From Ampelocalamus luodianensis (Eukaryota > Streptophyta > Magnoliopsida > Poales > Poaceae): a DNA stretch of 64,000 nucleotides. The notes under the pieces are model-generated. The model saw only the letters and a list, made by a program, of their open reading frames with translations, did not search any database and was not told where the DNA came from. Location: contig CM070617.1 of NCBI GenBank assembly GCA_036346255.1, positions 25,657,080-25,721,079 on the forward strand. The letters run 5' to 3'. The position numbers and the translations under genes were made by a program. Shown one piece after another: positions 1 through 10,240 of this stretch (its first letter is position 1; each line of letters starts with the position of its first letter).

Positions 1-205
1 GTCAATTCGGTCTGAAAAGGTGGCGTAGCAAGGTGTTGCCATTTCGGTCTGAAAAGGTAGCATGATGGGGTGTTGTCTTTTGATCTGAAAAGGTGGCGTG
101 GCCGGTGAGTGGTATCTACTAAATGAGAAAGCCAGTTGGGATTGTCATTTCGGTCTGAAAAGGTGGTGTGGCAGTGTGTAATCAATTCGGTTTGAAAATG
201 TGTTA
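1..205. repeat. Minisatellite inside MULE copy A
   Basis: Imperfect tandem copies of a unit containing TCGGTCTGAAAAGGTGGC recur about every 45-70 bp from the window edge to about 205. A longer version of the array lies in the second copy at 6365-6735, so the array belongs to the transposon family and is not a local satellite. No coding signal is seen. The left edge is cut by the window. Confidence 0.7.
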
Positions 206-508
206 AAGGCTAGAACAAAGGTACGGTGTAATGTTCAGCTATTTGAATGTGAAATGAATGTGTCTTGGTAGCTTAATTTTATTATGCTATTATAATGTGA
301 TGATACTATAATGTGAATTGAACATGACTCCATAACTTAGTTTTACTTTAGTATTGTAATGATATACAACATATGGTACTTAGTCTTATGATATTATGGA
401 CCTTTTCTTAATGTTGTAATGCAATTGTCCCTCATCATGTTACATTCATACAAATCTAGTAGCCAAAAGTTAAAAGACCTCTTGTAATTTATAAATAAAC
501 ATACAACA

Positions 509-976
509 TCATGCATACATGAATCCCCTTCTGCGGCTAACAAAAAATACTTCATATATATCGCATATACTACCAGAAGCATACATACACATAAGCTTCT
601 CGAGCCACTTTAGGTGGTCAAGAATCCTATCCATACGCTCATCTGCAGGTGGCATGTTCACCATTGGACCAGATGGAGCTACAAGTGGACGTTCAACTGC
701 TCTTTCCAACACAACACTAATAGTGTTCGCCCACTAAAAGTACTGACATCTGTTGGCCTAAAATCCACACTAAATAGTCAGAAAGAAGTGACAAAGCAAA
801 CCAAATATCCAAATACCAACATTTGCAGAAAGCATACTCACCGAAAAATATGAACACTTGTAGAACACACATCCCATGTTCTCTTCGGTGCTAGAGTACA
901 TGACATTTGCTTGAACCCCGCAGTTTGGGCAGTTGAAGCGCATTGCATTCGCACGCACCACAACTCTTCGGTTCAT
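509..976 (-). pseudogene. GRF-type zinc-finger gene remnant in MULE copy A
   Basis: Read on the minus strand, 976-830 encodes a short finger with the pattern CPNCG, then 15-20 residues, then FYKC. This resembles the GRF zinc finger (CxCG...GRxFxxC) common in grass transposon-associated proteins. A second open stretch (712-509) has the acidic segment PPADERMDRILDHLKWLEKLM, the helical tail that usually follows such fingers. The two are separated by frame breaks or an unrecognised intron. The finger is better preserved here than in copy B, where the FYKC tyrosine codon is a stop. It is probably a transposon passenger gene and non-functional. The GRF assignment is by motif only. Confidence 0.5.
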
Positions 977-3151
977 TGAACTCGACGACTAAGACATGGC
1001 GCTGAGGAGAGTAGTGGGACAAGTGCAAGTAGATGAGAAGGGAAGAGCATGGAGTTCAGTTGGTTGGATGGGCATTTATAGAGTTGGCCTTGGATTTTAT
1101 TGGCGTCAACGTATCTCCACTACAGTCAGTGTGAATAACTGCTGACATCAATCTATCATTCCGGTGCTTAAGGCTACAACGAGGGGCCCTACATGTTTTT
1201 TTGTCTACACGATGTGTGGGGTGTCGCGATGCTGACTCCCGCACAAGGTCTGTCGTACGCACAACAACAATAAATGAGATCGTAAACTAGACACATGCAT
1301 AACATTAATCATACAAAACTATTAAAAATATTATTTTGAATAAGAAACATTAACAACATATCTTGCACTAAACTATACTACAACACCATACATCTAGAAT
1401 TATCTAATCCATTCAATTATTGTACCTAAAAAATATCTATACGACTAACCACATATCTAAAACTAAACTACACACCAAAACAGGTGTACTACAATAAACT
1501 ATACTACATAACCATGCATATAAAATTATCTAATCAGTTCAATTGATGCACCATAAAAAATATCTACACGACAAACCACGTATCTAAAACTAAACTACAC
1601 ACACCGATAAAGATGTACTACAACAAACTACACTACATAACTATACATCTAAAACTATCTAATCCATCCAATTACTGATCTACTTGTTATATTTGCTAAC
1701 CTACCAAGGTTTTGAAATTAAATACAAAGTTACAAAACAAAAAATTATCTGTCACATGGCACGACCGGATCTGCTCCTCCCTCTCTCCCCTCCTTCGCTA
1801 CGGACGGACAACGTTTTGCTAGCATCTCTCCTCCTCTCCCCTCTTTCTTTTTCCAAAATAAAAGTGAATTTCATCCTATTTTTTTGGGCTTTTTATAGCT
1901 TAGATTATATCACCATTTGGAATGACGATAGGAAGCTACGGGGTCTCTATCACTATTCTAAATAGCGATTGACGTATATTTCAAAACCAATCGCCATTTG
2001 GAATGGCGAGAGAGGCATTACTCCTGCTTGTTAGGCAACAAGGTTCCTGTCGAGTTATTGCCAGTTGGACTAGCAACAAGGGCATATCGCCATTTAAAAC
2101 TGCCACATAAGCTCATTTTTGTAATTTTATTAAACGGATATTTATTTTTGTAATTCTATTAAAAATGTATTATTAAAAAATCCAAATCGGACAACGGCAA
2201 ATACATCGAGCATATTTCCCACGTTCGTTTTAATAGGCCACGTCCCAAACAAAGATTTTGTTTTTGTTTTTTTGCTTCATGGGAATAATCTAGTCAAAGT
2301 TCGTACTTTCATTTCAATTAAAACATAAAGCTAAATTACAGCCCTGTTTGCACTGTAAACGATCCTACAACCCTACTATCCCAAAACATGTAGTACTACT
2401 AATTAAGATGCCTTGACTTGAATATACTTGAGCCGAGCGTATTTGCAACGAACTAGTACTACCTCATTTGGCACTGTTAAAGCCATTTGAAAACTTTGTT
2501 TTTTTATTAAAAAAAAAAAGGCATGTGAGAAAGTCTTGGATAACTGAGATCATGGCGGGTAAAAATTGTTTGTGCTAGATTCCTAATAATTTCCTTCAAG
2601 CTCATTTTAAGTGTCACATATCCTGACTGGGCGGTCTCCTAGCTCGTCATATTCCTGTATCTACACTAGTCGACAACATACATGGATCCGATGTAGGCCT
2701 TTTTTTTTTTTTTTTTTTGAGGCGGCGCCCATGAAAATTAGGTAAAAATGAAAACCAGTCAAGCTAAACCCAGACAATGGAAGACACTTTCAGATAGAAA
2801 TCTCCCTTCGATTCATCTTAATAAGGTCAGGCACATAACTAAAAGCATGAAATTTCGCAGGATGCTTCCCAGCCCTGAATCACAAAAAGAAGAGAGGTTG
2901 TGTGAACCTGTGCACACAAGTAGTATTACCAGTAGCTTTCATTTAGCAAAAACTCAAGTTCTCTTCCTGCTGCTTTCACTGTGATCGACTAATCGTTGTG
3001 TTACGTGAGATAATAGTAGGCGTCTCTGTCCCATCCAAATGTGCCGCCACCATCACAATTATTATTATTATGTATTCCAAGGACGGAGCCATCAGTATTG
3101 AATACCTTGGGAGTAATTCAGATTCCCCTTAACGTCCGAAGTAGATAGTTG

Positions 3152-4909
3152 ACGTGCCTCGCTCGCCCGTCACCTTCACCTTCACCGGCGCCACCTTACC
3201 TCGCCCGCCTCGTCACGGCATTAATTGGCCGTGCCAGCACCACCCCAGTCTCGGGCCTTCGCCACGCCCCACCCCCGTGCCGCCCCCACCACGACATCCT
3301 GCGACTACCGTTGCTGCCATCGCCGCCTTGCTCGCTCGCCCCAGTGAGACCCTGCCTCTCCTCTGATGCCATCCCGCCGCCAGCTCTCCCCTATGTGACA
3401 CCGATTTCACCCCGCCATCCGCGTCGCCGCCACACACCATGCCCACCCCGGGTCCGCGCACTGTCGCCACCGCCTCCAACGGCTATAAAAACCCATCCCC
3501 GTAGCTCCCTCATCTTCATCAACCTCAGCGCCACCTCGCCAACACCTTCCTTCTTCCCTGATCCCCGCTATCTGCCCCAATCGCCGCCACACCAAAAGCC
3601 CAGATTAGCCCCTTCTCTCTCACGATTGACTCAGAGGAGATAAGGGCAAGAGCGGCGACAAGCTGCGATGGTGGAGCTAGCTCCGGCGAAGATGCGAGCA
3701 CGGTGCGTTCCCAGGTCCGAAGAATCCATTTTTATCGGCATGAGGTGACGAGACGATGAACACGGCCGGAACGGGGCGGCGACAATTCCACCGGACTCGG
3801 AGGGGACGAAGTCGCCGGCATCACATCCGATGAACTTCGCTTCAACGCAAGTTCAAAGAGCTAAGTAACAAAACCTTACAAGTTTAGGGGTTAAGAAAGT
3901 AAAATACAAGTTCAGATAGCTAAGTAGCACAAGCTCGCAAGTTCAGAGTGTTGAAAAGGTAAAATACAAGTTCAGATAGCTAAGTAGCACAAGCTCGCAA
4001 GTTCAGAGTGCTGAAAAGGTAAAATACAAGTTCAGATAGCTAAGTGACACAATAAGTTCAGGGACTTTTTAGTGATTTTTTTAGAGCCTGTGACAGAGGG
4101 GTCGGTGCAAATTGCAAGAATGCCACTCCGTACGTCGTGGTCTACTCCAGTTCGTGTTGTGGTGGATCATCAAGGCCAGGGCCCGGCTGCGTTGCCAATT
4201 TGCCATGCGGCCGCCGTTGCGAAGTTATGAAGTTCAAGCCCGCAACTTGCGAGTGGCCAGAGGTGGATTTTTTTTTGTTCTCGTAAGACCAAAAATAGCA
4301 TAATTTCAGCCACATAGTCTGGAGTTTGGACCTTATATTGCTAAAAAAAAGGTCAGCGACGGTGGCACTCGAGGGAGGTAGAGAGGTTAATGGCCGTGGA
4401 ACAATTACGCGGCCGTGGCATCATCGGATGTAGGTGGTTGTTACCGACAGGCCATAGGTAAGGAGGAGGAAAATATAGCCGACGGATGGAGTTGGGACTT
4501 GGGAGGAGGCGATGATGATGGTGAAAAATTGATTGCGTAGCAAATCAAGGTGACGACGGAGGAGGAAAATTGATGCAGTGATAGACTAAGAGGGAGAAGC
4601 ACTTATGAGCCATGCATGAGCCTTATTTGCTCTTCGATCAATGATTAATAGTCAGTCGGTATGGTATTAAAAAAACAACAAATGTTGTAAGCTCTAAGCA
4701 AAGAAGAAAGACTGGTTTCCGGAAAGGGAGAAATTGGTAGCGCATATATGGCACCTCACCTCTAGCCGACTAGCAATCTCAGAATCATCATCTAAGAATG
4801 TTAAGATTTGAACAGTGGTCTTTAACCGACTTCCCTGTTACCAACACCACGGCTACTATTGATTAGCTGCTACCTGCTAGTGGTATAATCCACTTGCACC
4901 ACATCTGAC
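3152..4909. other. Unassigned interval with GC-rich segment and 60-bp repeats
   Basis: From 3152 to about 3840 the DNA is strongly C-rich, with an open Pro/Arg/Ser-rich frame (3149-3643) that shows no recognisable domain. The composition resembles captured exon or promoter DNA, but no origin can be named. The 60-bp tandem repeats follow (3841-4050). From about 4320 to 4600 the strand is purine-rich. No gene is supported. Confidence 0.4.
3841..4050. repeat. 60-bp tandem repeat, about 3.5 copies
   Basis: The unit begins AAAATACAAGTTCAGATAGC and repeats at 3901, 3961 and 4021 with an exact 60-bp period. A diverged first unit starts near 3841. The two central units differ at one position (GTGTTG versus GTGCTG), which indicates recent duplication. 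Confidence 0.9.
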
Positions 4910-5499
4910 GATTTTTTTTAATAATATATTTTTAATAGAATTACAAAAAAAAATCTCCGTCTAATAAAATTACAAAGATGGACTTTTGTAGCCATTTGAA
5001 ACGGTGATAGGCCCCTGTCGCCAGTTGGATTGGCGATATGGATGAATTTATATTTATCCCTGTTGGATCCTGACACCAACCAAATAGTATTTAATATCTC
5101 TGTAGCCATTTGAAACAGTAACAGAGATAACATCGCCATTTGAAATGACGACAGGAGTTGGATTTTTTTTCGGCCGAAACGATTGAAATAAATTTATATT
5201 TATATTTTGAGACAATGCATCTTCAAAATTCACAGGATTTTACTAAGTTTTTTTTGGTAATATCTTGTAGTGCCCATATGTTAATTCCACCAGAGTTATT
5301 TACCGAGTGCAGTGTTTGCACAACTGATTATTTCTGAAAAAGAGAACGAAACATTAAGTAGAGAAAAACTAGGGAGTTAAATTTAAAAGATGAGATTTCA
5401 ACTGCGACAATAATATTTCGTAATCTAGGTATGAATTATATGGTGCAGATACATGTGCACCTTTGGAATAATAAAAACTGGTGGATCGAAAAGAAGTTA

Positions 5500-6221
5500 G
5501 TCTTGACGGCCCATCGGTGTCTTCCCCTTGTCTGTTGCAGACCTACGGCCGCGGCTAGTCCCGAAGGCAGCCTCTCACTGGGCTTCCATGAACTCCTCAG
5601 GGTAACCACCCGCTTGGGAGGACCATTGGGAGGTCAGTCAGCCTCCGATGGGACGATGGGTGCCTTCCCCTTGTCTACTGCACGCTTAATCCAGTTGTCC
5701 TCAGCATGTTGTTTGGAGGTCTTCCACCACCACCCTATTTTATTGGGTTCCATCGGTGCATTTCCCTTGTCTTCCTTGCTCTCGGGCACGTAAGGTTTTC
5801 AATGGTAGAAGGTCTCGGGTGGGAGCGTATAGTTGAGCATTTACTTCTGCTCGATGAATGTCTTATCATACTTGTCCAGACCGCCGATCCATTGGAAGAA
5901 AAAGAAATGCTCCTCCGGCTGCCATTATGCACAGATGAAGTTAGCAATGTGTGAAATACATTGTACACTTGGAAAAATCGATGTGTGTTAAATTCTCTTA
6001 CGCGGATGTTCCCACACGTGTAGTACACCGGGCGGCAATCGCCAGGTATGCGTGGACTGAATGATATGCACCGGGTTTTCACAATCGCACTGTGGGTGTG
6101 GAAACTCCGGTGGCACAGGCACATCCTTCATTGAACGATCCGGGTAGGTTCCCCCCTTCTTGGCAAGCCACTTCCGCTTCCGCAGCATCTCTCCATAACA
6201 TGACATCTCCAAGCCCGACAC
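5500..6221 (-). pseudogene. Decayed GRF-finger gene (5' part of MULE B)
   Basis: The minus-strand frame from 6221 begins MSGLEMSCYGEM and reaches PPEFPHPQCDCENPVHIIQS, the start of a CxC finger. A neighbouring frame then reads YYTCG. A third frame near 5930-5850 reads FFQWIGGLDKYDKTFIEQ, the FxQWID motif that typically closes GRF-family fingers. At least two frameshifts and several stops separate these pieces. The homologous part of the family copy at 63700-64000 conserves FFQWID and FIEQ, so the ancestor was coding. The function of these proteins is not known. Confidence 0.5.
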
Positions 6222-6364
6222 ACTGAAGTTATCTAGCTCTCTTCTCTCTTTTTTTTTCTCTTTGTTGTACGAAACTAGTTGGAGTGGAGTATTTGTTATG
6301 GCGGCGAAGTGTACCCCACTGTTATAAGTGACTAGCTAGGTTGTAGTGTTGAGGGGGTAAATAA

Positions 6365-6735
6365 TGGCAAATGGCAGGGCATGGTCACTTCGGTCTTAAA
6401 AGGTGGGATGACTGGTGAGTGATGTCTAATCACTGAGAAAAGCTAGTCCGGGTTGTCGTTTTGGTCCGAAACGGTGGCATAGAAGGGTGTGGTCAATTTT
6501 GATCTGAAAAGATGGAATGGTTGGTGAATGATGTCTACTTACTGAGAAAAGTTGACCCAAATTGTCGTTTTTGTCTGAAAAGTTGGCATGACGGGGTGTG
6601 GTCAATTCGGTCTGAAATATTGGCATGAGGTTATGGTCAATTCAGTTTGAAAAGCTGGCGTGACGGGGTGTGGTCATTTCGGTATGAAAAGGTGGCGTGA
6701 CAGAGTGTTATCTTTTCGGTCTGAAAAGATGCTAA
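6365..6735. repeat. Minisatellite inside MULE copy B
   Basis: About eight imperfect units carry the core TTCGGTCTGAAAAG, each followed by GGTGGCATGACGGGGTGTGG-like sequence. The array lies between the two GRF gene remnants. It is longer than the visible part of the copy at 1-205. Confidence 0.75.
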
Positions 6736-6855
6736 AGTCTAGAACAAAGGTACGATGTAATGTTCAGCTATTTTAATGTGAAATGAACCTGGCATGATAA
6801 CTTAATTTCATTATGGTATTGTAATGTGAATTGAACATGACTTCATAACTTAGTT

Positions 6856-7532
6856 TTATTTTAGTATTGCAATGATATACAATATATGGTACTTAGCCTT
6901 ATAATGTTGTGGATCTATTCTGAATGTTGTAGTGCAATTGTCCTTTGATATGTCACGTTCATACAAATCTAGTAGACAAAAGTTAAAGACCCCTTGCAAT
7001 TTATAAATAAGCATACAACATCTTGGATACATGAATCCCTTTTTGCAGCCAATGAAAAATACTTCATACATATTGAATATACTACCAGAGGGATACACAC
7101 ACATAAGATTATTGAGTCATTTCAGGTGGTCAAGAATCCTATCCGTACGCTCGTCTGCAGGTGGTATGTTCACCATTGGACTAGATGGAGCTACAAGTGG
7201 GCGTTCAACTGCTCTTTCCAACACCGCACGAATATAGTCCACCCACTGAAAGTATTGGCATCCGACGGCCTAAAATCCACATCGAATAGTAAAAAAGAAG
7301 TGACAAAAAAATCCAAATACCAACATTTGCAGAAAGCAGACTCACCAATAAATATGAACACTTCTAGAACACACACCTCATGTTCTCTTCGGTGTTGGAG
7401 TATAGGACATTTGGTTTGACCCCGTAGTTTGGGCAGTTGACGCACCTTGCATTCGCAAGCGCCACAGCTCTTCGGCTCATCCAACTCAACAACTGATACA
7501 CGGCGCTGAGGAGAGTAGTGGGACAAATGCAA
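6856..7532 (-). pseudogene. GRF-finger gene remnant, second gene of MULE B
   Basis: This is the homologue of 509-976. Near 7440-7370 the minus strand reads CPNYGV and then NTEENMRCVF followed by a stop and KCSYLL. The second finger cysteine of the first pair is replaced by tyrosine, and the FYKC tyrosine codon has become a stop. The downstream helical tail (PPADERTDRILDHLK) is followed by a stop. These lesions make this copy more degraded than copy A. Confidence 0.5.
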
Positions 7533-9515
7533 GTTGATGAGAAGAGAAGTGTATTGAGTTCAGTTGGTTGAATGAACTTTTATAGAGCTGGCCTAGGAAT
7601 CCATTAGCGCTAACGTATCTCCACTACAGTTGGTGTGAGCAACTACTCACATTGATCTGTTATTTTGATGCTTAAGGCTACAATGAGGGTGGGGTCTACA
7701 CAATGTGTGAGGTGTCACGATGCTAACTCCCGCACAAGGTCTGTCGTACGCACAACAACAACAACAAATGAGATCATAAACTAGACACAAGCATAATGTT
7801 AGTCATACAAAAATATTAAAATATTATTTAAAAAAGAAACATTAACAACATATCTTGAACTAAACTATACTACAACACCATACATCTAGAATTATCTAAT
7901 CCATTCAAATATTGTACCATAAAAAATATTTATACGATTAACCACATACCTAAAACTAAACTACACACACCTGAACAAATATACTACAACGAACTACACT
8001 ACATGACTACACATCTAAAACTATCTAATCCATCCAATTAAATACCTACCAGGGTTTTGAAATTAAATACAAAGTTATAAAAAAATTACCTGTCACATAG
8101 GTGACCGGATCTGCTCCTCTCTCTCTCTCTCTCTCCCCCTCCTCTGCTACGAACGGACAACGTTTCGCTAGCATCTCTCCTCCTCTCTCCCTCTTTCTTT
8201 TTTCCGGAATAAAAGTGAATTTTATCCAATTTTTTGGCATTTTATAGCTCACAATCTATCAACATTTGGAATGACGACAGGAAGCTACGGGGTCTCTGTC
8301 GCTATTTCAAATAGCGATTGACGTCTATTTCGAAGCCAATCGCCATTTGGACAGAGACATTACTCCTGTTTGTTGGGCAACAAGGTTCCTGTCGAGCTAT
8401 TGCCAATTAGACTAGCAACAGGGGCATGTTGCCATTTCAAACGGCCATAGAAGCTTATTTTTGTAATTTTATTAAATGAATATTTATTTTCGTAATTTTA
8501 TTAAAAATATATTATTAAAAAAAATCCAAATCTGACAACGGCCAATACATCGAGCATATTTCCCACGTTCGTTTTAATAGGCCACGTCCCAAACAAAGTG
8601 TTTTTTTTTGCTTCATGGGAATAATCTAGTCAAAGTTCATACTTTCATTTCAATTAAAACATAAAACTAAATTACAGCCCTGTTTGCACTGTAAACGATC
8701 CTACAACCCTACTATCCCAAAACACTACTAATTAAGATGCCTTGACTTGAATATACTTGAGCCGAGCGCATTTGCAACGAACTAGTACTACATCATTTGG
8801 CACTGTTAAAGCCATTTGAGAACTTTGCATTTTTTATATAAAAAAAGGCATGTGAGAAAGTCTTGGATAGCTGAGATCATGGCGGGTAAAAATTGTTTGT
8901 GCTAGATTCCTAATAATTTCCTTCAAGCTCATTTTAAGTGTCACATATCCTGACTGGGCGGTCTTCTAGCTCGTCCTATTCCTGTATCTACACTAGTCAA
9001 CAACATACATGGATCCGATGTAGGCCTCTTTTTTTTTTTTTTTGAGGCGGCGACCATGAAAATTAGGTAAAAATGAAAATCAGTCAAGTTAATTCCAGAC
9101 ATGGAAGACACTTTCGGATAGAAATCTCCTTTCGATTCATCTTAATAAGGTCAGGCACATAACTAAAAGCATGAAATTTCGCAGGATGCTTCGCGGCCGT
9201 GGACCCGTGGTACCGCTATCCCTTGATGGCCCTGAACGCCTTTCACAAAAAGAAGAGAGGTTGTCTGAACCTGTGCACGCAAGTAGTATTACCAGTCGCT
9301 TTCATTTAGAAAAAACTCAAGTTCTCTTCCTGCTGCTTTCACTGTGATCGACTAATCGTTGTGTTACGTGTGAGATAATAGTAGGCGTCTCTGTCCCCAT
9401 CCAAATGTGCCGCCACCATCACAATTATTATTATTTATTCCAAGGACGGAGCCATCAGTATTGAAAACCTTGGGAGTAATTCAGATTCCCCTTAACGTCT
9501 GATGGAGATAGTTGA

Positions 9516-10053
9516 CAGAAATACATATCCTTTTTTGGCCAAAAAAAAAGCGCCCAGATTTGTTGCTAGAGTGACCAAAAAAGCGCCCAGACCCGTTGCT
9601 CTAGTGTCATGCAACAATCTCTCTTCTAACGGCCCAGATTTGTTGTGCAACGTAGTGTGATCGATCAACCTAATTTTGCTTATACTACTATATAGTACTC
9701 ATATATTGCCTTCAGTTCTCTGCTAAATATCTCTAGCATTTCTGCGCGGAGTTGGCCAGTGCATGGAACTCCACAGCCAACACACCTTGTTAACAACGGA
9801 GTCGTTTTCCCTTCCATTTGCCTACCTACATGCCGACGAGCAGTACAGAATTTCATAAGGGCGTCTGGTAGGTACGTGGAGCGGCCAGTCACCGGCATGA
9901 CGCCTATGCTTGTCTCTGCTACACCAGTAGTACACGTACGTGTTCTGCAGCTGAGACAGTAAAACAACAGGGTCAAGCAGGGCCAGCCGGTGCAGGGGGC
10001 ATGCAATTATTCCATCTAAGAAAACCTTCTTGCTTCCAACTAACAGGCATAGT
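9516..10053. other. Intergenic, short 40-bp repeat
   Basis: Two near copies of a segment GACCAAAAAAGCGCCCAGA...GTTGCT lie at about 9535-9605. A few short open frames (9680-10006 and 9759-9962) show no domain and I do not consider them genes. Confidence 0.4.
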
Positions 10054-10240
10054 TGTAACAGCCCGTTTTTTTTTTGGACCGTTGAACCTTTCAGAACCGT
10101 CCAGATATGTAGTTGTGAAGTAAACACCATGTCAAGCAAGCTTTCGATTACAATAAAAATTAAACTTTTATTACACAAAGTTAGGGCTTAAACAGCCAGT
10201 TTTTACACCAACACGAGCATTCAAGCCCAAAGTTAATATA

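Larger units (their letters stand above)
1..2182 (-). mobile_element. Mutator-like element copy A, right part
   Basis: This is the right-hand part of the same MULE family as the complete copy at 4910-8526, aligning to it nearly throughout. It holds the minisatellite, a minus-strand GRF zinc-finger gene remnant (509-976), and subterminal repeats of the type GCCATTTGGAATGGCGA (about 1925-2110). It ends in an AT-rich terminal inverted repeat whose last bases are TTATTAAAAAATC at 2182. The following CAAATCGGAC corresponds to the target-site copy seen beside the complete element. The left end lies outside the window. Confidence 0.65.
1..3151. repeat. Direct segmental duplication, copy A
   Basis: From about 213 to 3151 the sequence aligns base for base, with small indels, to 6731-9515. 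The match covers the MULE right half and about 970 bp of flank beyond the MULE end. Similarity stops abruptly after AGATAGTTGAC in both copies, near 3151 and 9515. Copy B carries 39 extra bases near 9188-9230. The left limit of copy A is outside the window. Confidence 0.85.
4910..8526 (-). mobile_element. Complete Mutator-like element copy B, 3.6 kb
   Basis: The two ends form long AT-rich inverted repeats. The left end at 4910 reads GATTTTTTTTAATAATATAT, and the right end at 8526 reads the same on the minus strand. Similarity continues inward for about 100 bp into GCCATTTGAAACGG-type subterminal repeats (4980-5160 and 8255-8450). The flanking 10-mers are CACATCTGAC (4900-4909) and CAAATCTGAC (8527-8536), a 9/10 match and the size expected for a MULE target-site duplication. 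The element has no transposase. It carries two decayed minus-strand GRF-finger genes, a minisatellite (6365-6735) and a CT microsatellite near 8117-8140. It is non-autonomous. Confidence 0.75.
6360..9515. repeat. Direct segmental duplication, copy B
   Basis: This is the partner of 1-3151 at an offset of about 6.35 kb. It includes the right half of MULE B and the flank 8527-9515, which matches 2183-3151. Both flanks contain the same poly-T run (2701-2719 and 9029-9044) and the same AT-rich segments. Because non-transposon flank is shared, the two MULE copies arose by duplication of a larger segment and not by two insertions. Confidence 0.85.

Noticed and set aside
3149..3643. A 164-residue Pro/Ser/Arg-rich frame
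   Set aside because: C-rich low-complexity DNA keeps several frames open at once here. There is no domain, no splice signals and no homologous frame in the partner duplication.
1..9515. The two 3.1-kb direct repeats as LTRs of one retrotransposon
   Set aside because: There is no gag-pol between them and no primer-binding site or polypurine tract. The repeats contain MULE termini and run past them.
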